DNA of 64,000 nt from the NCBI GenBank assembly GCA_040755275.1, contig JBFMBE010000001.1:1-64000 (forward strand), in the 5' to 3' direction. This DNA comes from Desulfatirhabdium sp040755275 (lineage in GTDB: Bacteria > Desulfobacterota > Desulfobacteria > Desulfobacterales > Desulfatirhabdiaceae). A program made the position numbers and the translations under genes. Shown here in pieces: positions 35,874 to 45,235 of the stretch. How positions within the stretch are numbered: position 1 is the first letter of the stretch; the number at the start of each line of letters is the position of its first letter. Below the pieces are notes generated by a model. It worked only from the letters and a program-made list of their open reading frames with translations, was not told where the DNA came from and did not search any database.

Positions 35874-36583
35874 GGCATCATCTCCAAAGGCCCAGAAAAA
35901 TAGTGGTGTACGCCCCGGGGCATATTGGCACTCCAATCTCTTCGGTCGTAGACAGCTTCCGGCAGTTGTCCGATTCCGTCGTCTGCAGGCCATCGGGCGG
36001 TGACGATCTGCGGCCTGCGGCGAGGCCCAATGTCCGTTAGCGGTTCGGCTCGCAGGGCATCGATCAGATGTGCTGCATGACGAAGGCCGATCAGAATCGG
36101 CCCGGACGGGATACAAGTCTTCCGACCTATGAACAGAGGCCTTGCCGGATACTTAAGGGCGTTCTCGATATGTTGCAGGGTGGGGAACTCGTTGCCGACA
36201 ATCGTTACGGCTGCTATCAGAACGCCATTGGCGAGGTAATGGCGGTAGCGAATGTGCGTTCCGCTTGTCGCCTGGCCTGAACCTCTGGCTTCGGTTTGCC
36301 CGTGTGTTGTCCAACCCGTGCCTACGAGGTGATCTTGTCCCAAGAATACGGTGTGATAGTCGATCAATCGCTGGGGTTCGGCATCCCACCGCGAAGCAAC
36401 CCGAAGGCGATCCTGAAGTCTATCAAGACTGTCGGTGTCACGGTGATCCCAGCCCAGGGCGTTGCCAATCAGGCCCGTGATCATGGCGTTACCTGGGAAA
36501 AGATCTGTCGGGTTGATCTGATCGACACATACACCACCGAAACTCATGATCGGTGCATCGAAGCGAAGTAATAAACAGTCCAT
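35870..36583 (-). CDS. cas5e: Cas5e (CasD) Cascade subunit
   Basis: A 237-residue RAMP protein that caps the 5' handle of the crRNA. MDCLLLRFDAPIMSFGG is the typical Cas5 N terminus, and SGPILIGLRHA with the PLFIGRKTCIPSGP stretch is characteristic of the E-subtype. It lies 3 nt after cas7e and overlaps cas6e. Confidence 0.95.
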   Translation of the reverse strand: MDCLLLRFDAPIMSFGGVCVDQINPTDLFPGNAMITGLIGNALGWDHRDTDSLDRLQDRLRVASRWDAEPQRLIDYHTVFLGQDHLVGTGWTTHGQTEARGSGQATSGTHIRYRHYLANGVLIAAVTIVGNEFPTLQHIENALKYPARPLFIGRKTCIPSGPILIGLRHAAHLIDALRAEPLTDIGPRRRPQIVTARWPADDGIGQLPEAVYDRRDWSANMPRGVHHYFSGPLEMMP

Positions 36584-36586
36584 GGT

Positions 36587-37711
36587 TTAACTCCAGATTG
36601 CTTTGATGGCACTGCTGGCCGCCGTGTCGAGTGAGGAGTTGGATATATTGAAATCGACATCTTTATGTATGGTAGCTAGTGTTCGAAAAATTGAAGTCTG
36701 TCCATACATCTCATCGATCCGCATGAGGTAATCTCTCATGCGTACAGTAGCTTGCCGGACGAGATGCTCTTTCATGGGCATGGCTTCCAGGAAGGCGTTG
36801 GCCAACGTCCGTGGTTGTTCCCGGCCGACTTCCAACAGCACGGTTTCGGCTCGACTATAAGGAGCTGTCGAACCCAGCTTGGCCCCCGGGCTTTTGCTCG
36901 CGATGATGCGAATCAGGGAGTTTAGCACCCGTTGAGGTGTTTGACTGTCCTGGTTTTTCCATTCCTTTTCGCCACATCCGGTCAGGTTGGATATGAACAG
37001 TGGTACATCGACGACAACATAACCATAGAAAACGCCAGCCCCCAATTCCGCCTGATTGGCATGGGCAGCGCCGGTTTCATCGTCGCTGGAAAGGTCATCC
37101 ACTACTGTGAAATAATCCATTTCCGTGTTGGCGGCGTGTACGGTCATAGCATGTGCAACATGCACTGGCGCATCCACGCGGGCCAGCAGATCGGAGGTGA
37201 CGAAACGGCCGAACAAGGCGCTGGTCAGCCCTGCGGCTGATTTGCTCATGGCTTTCAGGTTTTCTTTTTCCGATTTATCGGAAAGCCGTTTTTTCAGAGC
37301 ATCGAGGGGGTTGTCTGGCTGGGCGATGACAGCGCCTTGGATTAAGGCGACAAAATAATCCGCTTCTCGGGAGCCGAAGAGTACCGGCTGACTCATGTCG
37401 AGTTCCTTCATTCCGCCGGTAATCACGGTGTTGGCCAAGGCTTCGGTAAGCTTCCGGGCTGAATCTTCCGCAATATTGGCCGCCATTACACGTGGAAACA
37501 CGATGCGCGTAAAGAAATGACGGGTGCGCAACCCATCCGGAATGTCCGGCAGGTTTTCCTGGAGGGAATCCCGCCAATGCCGCTTCAAGCATTGCGAAGA
37601 GATGCGAAGCCGCGTGGCGTTCCCGAAAGGAATTCTTTTGGCAAGGCCTGCATCGTCACGGTTCAGCAGGCTGGCGGGATAGGATACAAGTGTGTGGATT
37701 TGTAAAAACAT
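36587..37711 (-). CDS. cas7e: Cas7e (CasC/Cse4) Cascade backbone
   Basis: A 374-residue backbone protein; six copies normally line the crRNA. It begins MFLQIHTLVSYPASLLNRDDAGLAKR and has ISSQCLKRHWR, both standard for Cse4. The thumb region and C terminus are full length. AAAGGAG precedes the ATG. It sits 3 nt after cse2. Confidence 0.96.
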   Translation of the reverse strand: MFLQIHTLVSYPASLLNRDDAGLAKRIPFGNATRLRISSQCLKRHWRDSLQENLPDIPDGLRTRHFFTRIVFPRVMAANIAEDSARKLTEALANTVITGGMKELDMSQPVLFGSREADYFVALIQGAVIAQPDNPLDALKKRLSDKSEKENLKAMSKSAAGLTSALFGRFVTSDLLARVDAPVHVAHAMTVHAANTEMDYFTVVDDLSSDDETGAAHANQAELGAGVFYGYVVVDVPLFISNLTGCGEKEWKNQDSQTPQRVLNSLIRIIASKSPGAKLGSTAPYSRAETVLLEVGREQPRTLANAFLEAMPMKEHLVRQATVRMRDYLMRIDEMYGQTSIFRTLATIHKDVDFNISNSSLDTAASSAIKAIWS

Positions 37712-37714
37712 GGC

Positions 37715-38230
37715 TCATTTCTCCTTTAATTTTAGCAGGGTGCGATAAAAATCGGAGGCAATCCGCCGATGGATGGCTTCGCGCTTGTCTTCGTCAATCG
37801 TCAGCAAGAAACGGGCTGCATCCGCCCAGTTGAAACCTTCGCCTTTAGCAGCAAGGAAGCGCACCATGCTGGTAAAGAGTTTGATGCGTACATCGTCATC
37901 GGATGCCAGAATCTGCTCCAGGCGCGCCTCGCTATATCCGGCCTCGGCAAGCACCTGACCCAAAGGCCGGCCTGGCTGATGAGCCTCCTTTCCCATAATG
38001 GCAAGCCCGAAGGCGATGGTCGCCCAATCGACAATGTTGTTTGGAAGTTCTTCTTCCATGTGCTTGAGCCACAACCGATAAAAGGCGAGCGGGATTGGGC
38101 CGCCCGGACTGTATCGTTTGAGGGCTGCACGATCTCCTGTCGGATAATGCTCCGCACCGATCATACGGGAAAGCCTTGCAATTCGAGCTGGCAGGCCCTC
38201 CTGTTCCTGTGGTTGTGTTTGGTCGTTCAT
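37715..38230 (-). CDS. casB: Cse2 (CasB) small Cascade subunit
   Basis: A 171-residue helical subunit that stabilises the displaced strand in the R-loop. KRYSPGGPIPLAFYRLWLKHMEEEL and GKEAHQPGRPLGQVLAEAGYSEARLEQIL match the Cse2 family. It overlaps the cse1 stop by 4 nt. Length is usual (160-180). Confidence 0.95.
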   Translation of the reverse strand: MNDQTQPQEQEGLPARIARLSRMIGAEHYPTGDRAALKRYSPGGPIPLAFYRLWLKHMEEELPNNIVDWATIAFGLAIMGKEAHQPGRPLGQVLAEAGYSEARLEQILASDDDVRIKLFTSMVRFLAAKGEGFNWADAARFLLTIDEDKREAIHRRIASDFYRTLLKLKEK

Positions 38231-39780
38231 GGGACCTCCTTCATGATCAATCCGCGTTTATGCAATAACCCCCAAAACGCACCTTCGGAACGGACTCTCG
38301 CCCGGTATCGGCGGGTCTGGGGCAAAGGCAACAACTGGCAGGCTTCATCTAACTGTTGTTTTGAACGATATGTCAAATCCGTCACCCACTCCTTTCTTGC
38401 TTCTGCTTCGCCGATCTCAATGCTACGCCAGAGCATGGGAAAGAACCGATCCTGCCAGTTTGTCCGAAAGTCCTGTACTCTTCCGTTCACCCATGCTTTG
38501 ACGGCTTCGCGATTGAAATCGGGAATATCCTGTCCGCCTTCGGTCAGCACGGTCATGGCTGTTCGCAAGGTGCTTTCGATATCCCGCACATCTTTGTGAA
38601 GTTGCTGCGCCAATTCGGATAGCCGGTCTTTTTCCACTTTGTTCAACAGCCGAAGTTGAACTTTGGGTGGAACGGGCAGGATGAAGCGATGGAATCCTTC
38701 CGTGGTGCCTTGGCCTCGTACCAGGGCGCTTGCCACGAGCCAAAGCGTGGAAGGTGCTTGTCGCGGCTTCTGCAACGGCGTCAATTCGTAGCCCTTTTCG
38801 AAAAGCAAATTACATACAAGCTCCGGTGTCCAGCCGTTACCGGAAAGGGAAAGGGCCGTACGTCCCTTTTTGTTTCCAGTTTGAATCGGGAGCCAGGCAT
38901 CCCCCACATCACCGTTTTCCAGACTCTTGGGGCCGACCTGTCGTGCTTTGCTGGTTGCCCCAAGCGTTACCAAACCTCCTTCTCTTTTGACCAGCCGAAT
39001 GGCTCGAGCGGCCTCGATGAATAAAGGGTCGAGTTCATCGAGGCGATATTGATGTTCCTTTCGATTCCAGGGAGTTAACCATGTTAACACCGGCCCGTTC
39101 GGTCTGAAACCGAAACCGGAGCGAAGAAGCTCATTTCGAATGTTAAAAACGATGGCGGTCTCTTCCAGAAACCTTCGGGAGGGATGAAGTGATTGCACCA
39201 TGCTCAGGATGGGGCGGTTGGCAAAGCCCCCGTTCATTCGCACAATTCCATAGTTTCCTGCCCCCAAAAATCCACTGGTGGTTTGGTAGGCAACCACTGC
39301 ATACATCCAGGCTTCCACGCGGTCCCTTGGTATTCGTGCGATTTTCAGATCATGGTCTTTAGCAGTTACCAAGACATCGAGCTCATCGGGGGTGGTCGCC
39401 TTCGGCTCTTTGGGTTTGAAGAATGTTTCAAGATCGGATTGGCTATGGAGTGGGTGCTGAAAAAACGCCGGTTGGGTGACGTCATCTCCGGCAAGCAGCC
39501 AGGCATTGGAATTGTTTCCAGCCAGTTGCAGCAGCCCTTCCTGCCAGAACAGCGGATCGGAAGGCGGTGCATTCGGTTTGGTATTGGGTTGACGGGCCAG
39601 AACGCTCGCCGCAAGTTGCACCGTGAACACATGCCACACGTCCGCCTGGTGCGGACGCTGGCCGGTGTAGGCATCCACCTTTCCGTCGGAGAGCAATGCC
39701 AATAGCTGGGGTAAATTCACCTTTTGCCTGCCATCCGGAGTTTCGATACCGATAATGGGATCAGTCAACAGATTCGTCAT
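38227..39780 (-). CDS. casA: Cse1 (CasA/Cas8e) large Cascade subunit
   Basis: A 517-residue large subunit that reads the PAM and recruits Cas3. It starts MTNLLTDPIIGIETPDGR, with ALLSDGKVDAYTGQRPHQADVWHVFTVQ in the N-terminal domain and a C-terminal four-helix bundle. The ATG at 39780 lies 20 nt inside cas3; an open frame continues to 40053 but runs within cas3. Confidence 0.95.
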   Translation of the reverse strand: MTNLLTDPIIGIETPDGRQKVNLPQLLALLSDGKVDAYTGQRPHQADVWHVFTVQLAASVLARQPNTKPNAPPSDPLFWQEGLLQLAGNNSNAWLLAGDDVTQPAFFQHPLHSQSDLETFFKPKEPKATTPDELDVLVTAKDHDLKIARIPRDRVEAWMYAVVAYQTTSGFLGAGNYGIVRMNGGFANRPILSMVQSLHPSRRFLEETAIVFNIRNELLRSGFGFRPNGPVLTWLTPWNRKEHQYRLDELDPLFIEAARAIRLVKREGGLVTLGATSKARQVGPKSLENGDVGDAWLPIQTGNKKGRTALSLSGNGWTPELVCNLLFEKGYELTPLQKPRQAPSTLWLVASALVRGQGTTEGFHRFILPVPPKVQLRLLNKVEKDRLSELAQQLHKDVRDIESTLRTAMTVLTEGGQDIPDFNREAVKAWVNGRVQDFRTNWQDRFFPMLWRSIEIGEAEARKEWVTDLTYRSKQQLDEACQLLPLPQTRRYRARVRSEGAFWGLLHKRGLIMKEVP

Positions 39781-42355
39781 GCCTTCTCTCCAATCCAAAA
39801 CGGGTGTAACGAAAAAAGCGGCCGGCCACCTCGAAGGTGAAGCCAGCCCCATCTGAAAGAGGTGCCGGGGATACCGGATCTGTCTTTGAAAAACCTGCGG
39901 GAAGCCACCAGTATGGCAATAGGATTTCCTGAATCGTTTTTCCGAAAGGGCTTTGCATGGGTGTGGAAAACTGAACCGAAATATCGCCCTCGCCCAACCG
40001 GGTGAGAATCTTTCGTCCGTCATCGGGATAATGCAATACGCCGAAAGGTTCATCCGGCAGCACAGCAGCTTCCGCCTGTCGCAAATCCGCTAGGCGCGGT
40101 CCCCAGAGCCAATCTCGGTGCCGCTGCCAAATTTCTTTCGGCAGCTTTTCAAGCGCTTCATCATGGGTGCATTCTTCTACCAGATAACGGTTCTGTTTGG
40201 GGATGACCAGTTCTCTCATCTCGGAAAGCACATCGATGGTTCGTTGAAGCATGCAGCCGTTGTCGTAAACCGATCCGATTCCGGCGGGGCCTTTCAGGCT
40301 TCCATCCGGGCGCAGGTATTCAGGCAATGGTTTCTCCGGTATGCGGATGGATATCGTAGCGTTTTCAAAACCCGGTGGCCGAGTGCGGCTATGCCGGTGG
40401 AGCCTTCCGATTCGCTGCAGCAACACATCGATCGGTGCAAGATCGGTGATGAGATAATCCGCATCGATGTCAAGGCTTTGTTCCAGAGTCTGAGTGCCAA
40501 TCAGCAGAACAGGCCCTTGTGGCGATCCTTTCCCGAATCGCAGACTGACCGCCCGATCCAGGACGGCCCGGTCCGAACGAGCGAAACGACCGTGATGGGG
40601 GCATGCAAACTTTTCCGAAAAACGAAACAACCATGCTGAATCGAAACCTGCGGACTCCACGGTTCTCAACAAAGTCTGTGCGCGATCGACGGTGTTGCAC
40701 ACCACCAGCACCCGTGCGCCCGTCGTCAAGGCATTGTTCAGATGGTAGAGTACGGGCTCATTGTCCAGGGACCTTAGCCAATGGATGCGGACCGTCTTCC
40801 CGGTGCTTTCGGAAGCGACGGGCAGCTCATTTCCGAGGATGGTGATCGATGGATAAGTGCGCTCCGTGGCTTCATGCAACGGCATGGTCATCCTGTCGAA
40901 ATATCTTGCACGAGCCGATTCGCCCAGGGTTGCGGAAAGCAGCATGGCGAAGCCACCCCGCGTCACATGGGCTTTTAGCAATACGTTGAGAATGTCGGAC
41001 ATATAGGTATCGGATGCATGGACTTCATCCACCACGAGAAGATGCCGGTCCAAGCATACCGATCGCAAAAGGGAATGGTTGACCTTCAACACCGAAAGCA
41101 TGGCCTGATCGATGGTGCCGACGGCGACGGGTGCTGCAAGGAACCGTTTGGGCCTTTCAGCAGCCCAAAGCTTTTCGGAAAGCGTAACGTGCCGATCGTC
41201 TTCCCAGAGGAGGTTTTCGGGGTTTTGCAGGGCGGTGGGCTCGCCATCCGCCTGGACGTAACCCGGAACGGCAAGCAAAACGGGGGATGGTCTACAATCT
41301 GGGTTCGGGAACACGGAGTCGACGGTTTTCAGAACGCGGCCGTAAAGCTCCCGTGCGGCAACCCGTGTGGGAAGCGCAAAATACAATCCTTCTACCCTGT
41401 TCTCGGCATAGAGTCGCCAGAACCATCGAAGAGCAGCCTCGGTTTTTCCGGAACCGGTATCGGATTCCACCAGAACCAACCGTGTTTCCAAACCGATCGG
41501 CAATTCATCGACGGCTTTTTGTAGGGCGTTTGGCGGAAAGCCGGGGGTAAAGCATTTCTCGAAAGGTGGAAGGGATAAGAGTGCTTCGGGGATGAGTCCG
41601 ATCGTTTTGAGGGCACGAGACGCTCCTTGCTCAGCCAGTGCACGTCGATCCGATTCGATGCCCAACGGAAAGAAACGGGTGTCCGAGCCGATCCAGTCCG
41701 CAAGCATCAACATGCCGGCAAACCGCTGCTGGAAGGCCGGGGTGGCTCGGATCGGCCGTTCCGCTGGCGAGAAGGCCGATGGATATTCACGGTGTGCCGT
41801 TTCTGCAAGCTGTGCGATGCCCTCCATGGGATCGATTCCGTTGCTGGGTTGCCACCACCGCTGTAGGTTTCCAGCATTGCGGATATCGTTTTCGGAAACG
41901 GGTTTTCCGTGATGGGACACGGCTGCAAGGAGTATCTGGCAGAGGGCTTCCTCTGGCGGATCGAACCAGGTTGCCATGTCCTGAATCAGGTCTATCCAGG
42001 GGGCAGGCCATCTCGGCTGGATGGTTTCGTCAAAGAGGAATACCGCGGCTTCCAGCACATGTCCGGCTGTATCACGGGCTTTCGGGTTTTGTTTGGCCTG
42101 GAATCCCCGATTGGGTTTTCCCAGGTCATGGAGCATCGAGACAACGGCGAGTCGATCCATATCGTTGTCTGAAAATACGTGGCAGGCCGACGTTTCCAGT
42201 TGGCGTCGAAAGGCGGGCAAGTTGGCCAACCGGCGAAAGACTACAGATACATCCAGACTGTGGGCGGGAAGGGACAGGTAGGAGCCTGATGATCTGGAAT
42301 CCGGAGATCTGCTCAGCTTGGCCCAGAAATAGGGAGGAAGTGAATCGCCTGTCAT
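39761..42355 (-). CDS. cas3: Cas3 nuclease-helicase
   Basis: An 864-residue effector that unwinds and degrades target DNA. HD-nuclease motifs are AHS (about 31-33) and LHDLGK (about 75). Helicase motifs are SDTGSGKTEAA (Walker A, about 298), VVDEVHASD (about 440), LLSATLG, and QRIGRLHRH (motif VI, about 648). The HD and helicase domains are in one chain in the usual order, with a normal length (E. coli 888). It heads the cas operon; the 650-nt region upstream holds the candidate RNA and the rpsT promoter. Confidence 0.97.
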   Translation of the reverse strand: MTGDSLPPYFWAKLSRSPDSRSSGSYLSLPAHSLDVSVVFRRLANLPAFRRQLETSACHVFSDNDMDRLAVVSMLHDLGKPNRGFQAKQNPKARDTAGHVLEAAVFLFDETIQPRWPAPWIDLIQDMATWFDPPEEALCQILLAAVSHHGKPVSENDIRNAGNLQRWWQPSNGIDPMEGIAQLAETAHREYPSAFSPAERPIRATPAFQQRFAGMLMLADWIGSDTRFFPLGIESDRRALAEQGASRALKTIGLIPEALLSLPPFEKCFTPGFPPNALQKAVDELPIGLETRLVLVESDTGSGKTEAALRWFWRLYAENRVEGLYFALPTRVAARELYGRVLKTVDSVFPNPDCRPSPVLLAVPGYVQADGEPTALQNPENLLWEDDRHVTLSEKLWAAERPKRFLAAPVAVGTIDQAMLSVLKVNHSLLRSVCLDRHLLVVDEVHASDTYMSDILNVLLKAHVTRGGFAMLLSATLGESARARYFDRMTMPLHEATERTYPSITILGNELPVASESTGKTVRIHWLRSLDNEPVLYHLNNALTTGARVLVVCNTVDRAQTLLRTVESAGFDSAWLFRFSEKFACPHHGRFARSDRAVLDRAVSLRFGKGSPQGPVLLIGTQTLEQSLDIDADYLITDLAPIDVLLQRIGRLHRHSRTRPPGFENATISIRIPEKPLPEYLRPDGSLKGPAGIGSVYDNGCMLQRTIDVLSEMRELVIPKQNRYLVEECTHDEALEKLPKEIWQRHRDWLWGPRLADLRQAEAAVLPDEPFGVLHYPDDGRKILTRLGEGDISVQFSTPMQSPFGKTIQEILLPYWWLPAGFSKTDPVSPAPLSDGAGFTFEVAGRFFRYTRFGLERRHDESVD

Positions 42356-42671
42356 GGGTTGTCCTTGATTTCAAATCATTGGCTGAACATATGACGGAGA
42401 AAATAGCCTCAACTTGAATAACAGGACGATGGATGTCGAACGAATGCTTTGGTTTAAAGTGGATTATGGGTTAAACAAAGGCGACAAGACGACTGAATCA
42501 AAGGCAATATTTCATTACATGATTGAATCGAATCAAATGGTTATCTGAATTCAATCGTTCTTCAGAAAATGAGGCAAGATTCTTGGATGATCGGGCTTGG
42601 ATGATGGCCGAATGAAATACCATCTTTCATCATAGGATGGACAATGATCCATGCACAATTTGATTCTAAAA

Positions 42672-42846
42672 TACAAGTCTTTTTTTAGGTGGGCTTTGGA
42701 GGCAGGCTGCGATGGTGCGGCGGTTGTGGTTCTGCTTTTCGTCGTGATGCGATGGGATAGCCGTGGCTGAACCTGACGTCGGCTCGGAACAACGCTCCTG
42801 CCAGGTGAATGAACTCAGGAAAGGATTGGAAAAATCTTGACTTCCC
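42672..42846 (+). ncRNA. Candidate structured RNA, 6S-like architecture
   Basis: A segment of about 170 nt can fold into one long stem with internal loops. AAGTC plus a T-run at its 5' end pairs with AAAAA and GACTT at its 3' end. GGCAGG pairs with CCTGCC, GCGGTTGT with ACAACGC, and AGCCG with CGGCT around the apex. A closing stem, an open centre and an apical stem are the plan of 6S RNA, but I cannot confirm the family. TAAAAT just upstream could be a -10. No protein is encoded. Bases 42418-42671 show nothing else. Confidence 0.35.
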
Positions 42847-42865
42847 GAAGGTTTTCCTTTAATCA
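42837..42865 (+). promoter_or_regulatory. Candidate sigma-70 promoter for rpsT
   Basis: TTGACT (42837-42842) and TAATCA (42860-42865) are 17 bp apart, about 140 nt before the rpsT start. Confidence 0.45.
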
Positions 42866-43006
42866 TATCCGAACTTTTCCCGGGGCTCGAGAGAGTCTGA
42901 ATCCGGTATGCTGTTGTTCGATGTACCCGTTGCCGCCTGCCGATCCAATCGCGGATGATTCACGGCAGGCATGAAGATGAAGAAGAACGTCAGAAAGGAG
43001 AGTCCT

Positions 43007-43279
43007 TTGGCAAACCATAAATCCGAAATCAAGCGTGCCAAGCAAAATGAAGTGCGCAGGCTGCGCAACCGTTCCAACAAATCACGGGTCAAAACGGCCG
43101 TCAAAACGGTCCGTCTGACCGTGGCCGAAGCGGCCCTGGATCGGATCGAAGCCGACCTGAATGCCGCAAAGTCCATCATCGATCGAGCCGCTCAAAAAGG
43201 TGTCATCCATCGACGGACAGCAGCCCGAAAGATTTCCCGCTTGACCCGACTGGTGAATGCGGCCGCCAAACAGTCCTGA
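43007..43279 (+). CDS. rpsT: 30S ribosomal protein S20
   Basis: A 90-residue basic ribosomal protein that binds 16S rRNA in the 30S subunit. ANHKSEIKRAKQNEVRRLRNRSNKS and the C-terminal GVIHRRTAARKISRL are family signatures. The start is TTG at 43007, because AAAGGAG lies about 7 nt upstream and the family always begins (M)ANHKS; the frame to the ATG at 42971 adds 12 foreign residues. Rare TTG starts are known in rpsT genes. A strong terminator follows. Confidence 0.95.
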   Translation: MANHKSEIKRAKQNEVRRLRNRSNKSRVKTAVKTVRLTVAEAALDRIEADLNAAKSIIDRAAQKGVIHRRTAARKISRLTRLVNAAAKQS

Positions 43280-43318
43280 TCGCCGCCTTCTCTGAAGGCG
43301 CACCCAAACCCAAAAAAA

Positions 43319-43350
43319 GGACGCCCTGCCGAAGCAGGGCGTCCTTTTTT
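43319..43350. terminator. Rho-independent terminator after rpsT
   Basis: GGACGCCCTGC (43319-43329), loop CGAA, GCAGGGCGTCC (43334-43344), then six T. An A-run on the other side makes it usable in both directions. Confidence 0.93.
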
Positions 43351-43356
43351 GATGGA

Positions 43357-43432
43357 TGTGCAATCAGTCGCTTTTCCCGTGTTTTCCGAAGCCCCCCTGG
43401 GGCTCGACAGAAATGCTCGACTTGTTGCGATA
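43357..43432. repeat. Degenerate copy of the palindromic element family
   Basis: CAGTCGCTTTTCCCGTG...TTTTCCGAAG and GGCTCGACAGAAATGCTCGACTTGTTGCGA resemble both arms of the family at reduced identity. It lies between the rpsT terminator and the amidohydrolase stop. Confidence 0.55.
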
Positions 43433-43454
43433 CGATCGTTTTGGGTTCGCCGCA

Positions 43455-44366
43455 TCAGCAGCCGATCGAAAAAAACTCCATGGCGTTCCGATACAACAGG
43501 CTGTCTCGGACAATCGGCTCCAGGTTCATGCCGGCAATTGCCTTGAGCTCTCTGTCCCATGCGTAGGGAATGTTCGGAAAATCGCTTCCATATAGAATGC
43601 GATCCCACCTCAGCTCCGACGGTGAGGGAATGTTCGGCATCGGGAAATACCCTCCCAGCATCATGGTCGTATCCAGCCACAGATTGTCGAAGCGCTCGAG
43701 CATGTCCCGGTAGGCATCGAATTCATCGGCACCCAGATGGGGGACACAGATCCGAAGCGTCGGAAAATCCTTCAGTACCTGACGCAGCTTCGACGCTTCG
43801 CAGAGGAAATGCGGATCACACGGATAGGCCGAGCTTTTCGGCTCCCGGCCGACATGCATCAGCAAGGGCATGTCGTTTTCCGCGCAGACCTCGTAGACCT
43901 CGATCATGGCCGGGCTTTCCATGTCGAAGCACTGCACATGGGCGTGCAGTTTCACCCCCTTCAGACCCAACCGGAATCCTTCCTTCAGAATGCGTTTGGC
44001 GCCCTTCTCTCCGGGAAAGACCGTGGCCAGCCCCGTCATGGCGGTGGTTCGGGTGCAGAGGTCTGCCATATATCGGTTGAGAGATCGGGAGATTCCGTGT
44101 TTGTGGGCATACTGCAGCCCGACGATATGCTGAACGCCTCGGCTGAGGAGAAAGTCGATGATATCGTCGGAGTACATCCTGTAGCGGATGGGCCAACCAT
44201 ATCGATCGAACCAGTCCCATACGGCATCGAACAGTTCATTCGGGAAAAAATGGACGTGGGCGTCGAAGACACAGGGAAGGTTGGAGGGGATTTGTTGTTC
44301 TTCGGGATCGTTCCATCCCGGAAGCGGGCCCTGATGGGATGAATGATCCGGTTGTCGGATGCTCAT
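43455..44366 (-). CDS. Amidohydrolase (amidohydrolase 2 / ACMSD-like family)
   Basis: A 303-residue TIM-barrel metal hydrolase or decarboxylase. Metal-site motifs are FDAHVHFFP (about 34-42), GVKLHAHVQ (about 140), LLMHVGRE (about 174), PHLGADEFD and LYGSDFPNIPY with the catalytic Asp (about 262). Reaction and substrate cannot be read. The start overlaps the stop of the DUF3786 gene in an ATGA, so the two are probably co-translated. Confidence 0.85.
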   Translation of the reverse strand: MSIRQPDHSSHQGPLPGWNDPEEQQIPSNLPCVFDAHVHFFPNELFDAVWDWFDRYGWPIRYRMYSDDIIDFLLSRGVQHIVGLQYAHKHGISRSLNRYMADLCTRTTAMTGLATVFPGEKGAKRILKEGFRLGLKGVKLHAHVQCFDMESPAMIEVYEVCAENDMPLLMHVGREPKSSAYPCDPHFLCEASKLRQVLKDFPTLRICVPHLGADEFDAYRDMLERFDNLWLDTTMMLGGYFPMPNIPSPSELRWDRILYGSDFPNIPYAWDRELKAIAGMNLEPIVRDSLLYRNAMEFFSIGC

Positions 44367-45217
44367 GGGTGTACTCCATCTGTATGTGCCTGTATCCGTC
44401 GGATCAGGTGTTCGCTTAGAAACACAATCGACTCGATGTCGAGATGCTCGACGATGGTTTCATCGAAAAGCAGTTTCGCCCGGGCCTCGAACCCTTCCAG
44501 AGGATCGGCATCCCAAAACAGAAGGAGGATCGGAATGCGGGGCAAGGGCCGAAACACCATCGCAACATCGCTGCCGCCTTCACCTTCCGGCAGATCCCCT
44601 TGCGTCGCCGTCTGACCCCCGCAGAGCTCACAGGCTCGACGCAGGACATCCACTCTTCCCTGAAACCGGTTCTGGAGCACGTCCTCGACATGGGCTTTCA
44701 TGGATTTGACCTTCGAGACGGTATTCGGAATCTGATCGAAGGCCTTCCATCTGCCGATGGGCCGACGTCTGCCGCCCTGGGCCATATGGTTGTAGAGGAA
44801 AACCTGTTCCCAGCGATCCAGATCCGAGCCGTCCGATGTTTGGATACCGGTTTCAGATATGCGGATGGTCCCGGTGAAATAGGGCAGCTCGAGGGCTTCA
44901 CCGTCTTGATCCCTCACGAGGGTTCCACCGATTCGTTCCGGCAGATCGGCGATTTTCATGGATGAAGCCCGTTCCCTGGCCCAGATGAGTGCATCCTGTG
45001 CTGGATCTTTTCGGGTCCATTTTCCGGCGCGATATTGTTCTTCGAGCTCCGGCTGATACCGGGCGATCGTTTCGGACGTCAGGTGGGGGCATTTGGAAAG
45101 CGGCAGCTTTTCGGAAACCACCATGGATGCGAATGCCATGCAGCTGGCGAAACCGCAGTCCCTGCAATTGGTTCGGGGAAGGATATTCCGGTAAAGATCG
45201 ATGACGGAAAGTGCCAT
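44363..45217 (-). CDS. DUF3786-type protein with N-terminal Fe-S motif
   Basis: A 284-residue protein. The N terminus has NCRDCGFASCMAFASMVV...KCPHL (cysteines at about 17, 20, 25 and 43), a putative [4Fe-4S] domain like that of CO dehydrogenase/acetyl-CoA synthase corrinoid proteins. The rest fits the DUF3786 domain seen in anaerobes (FLYNHMAQGGRRRPIGRWKAF, and RIPILLLFWDAD near the C terminus). Function unknown; its place beside the AOR and amidohydrolase suggests an anaerobic redox or C1 role, only as inference. AAAGG precedes the ATG. Confidence 0.75.
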   Translation of the reverse strand: MALSVIDLYRNILPRTNCRDCGFASCMAFASMVVSEKLPLSKCPHLTSETIARYQPELEEQYRAGKWTRKDPAQDALIWARERASSMKIADLPERIGGTLVRDQDGEALELPYFTGTIRISETGIQTSDGSDLDRWEQVFLYNHMAQGGRRRPIGRWKAFDQIPNTVSKVKSMKAHVEDVLQNRFQGRVDVLRRACELCGGQTATQGDLPEGEGGSDVAMVFRPLPRIPILLLFWDADPLEGFEARAKLLFDETIVEHLDIESIVFLSEHLIRRIQAHTDGVHP

Positions 45218-45235
45218 GGGAGCAGTACCTTTGGG

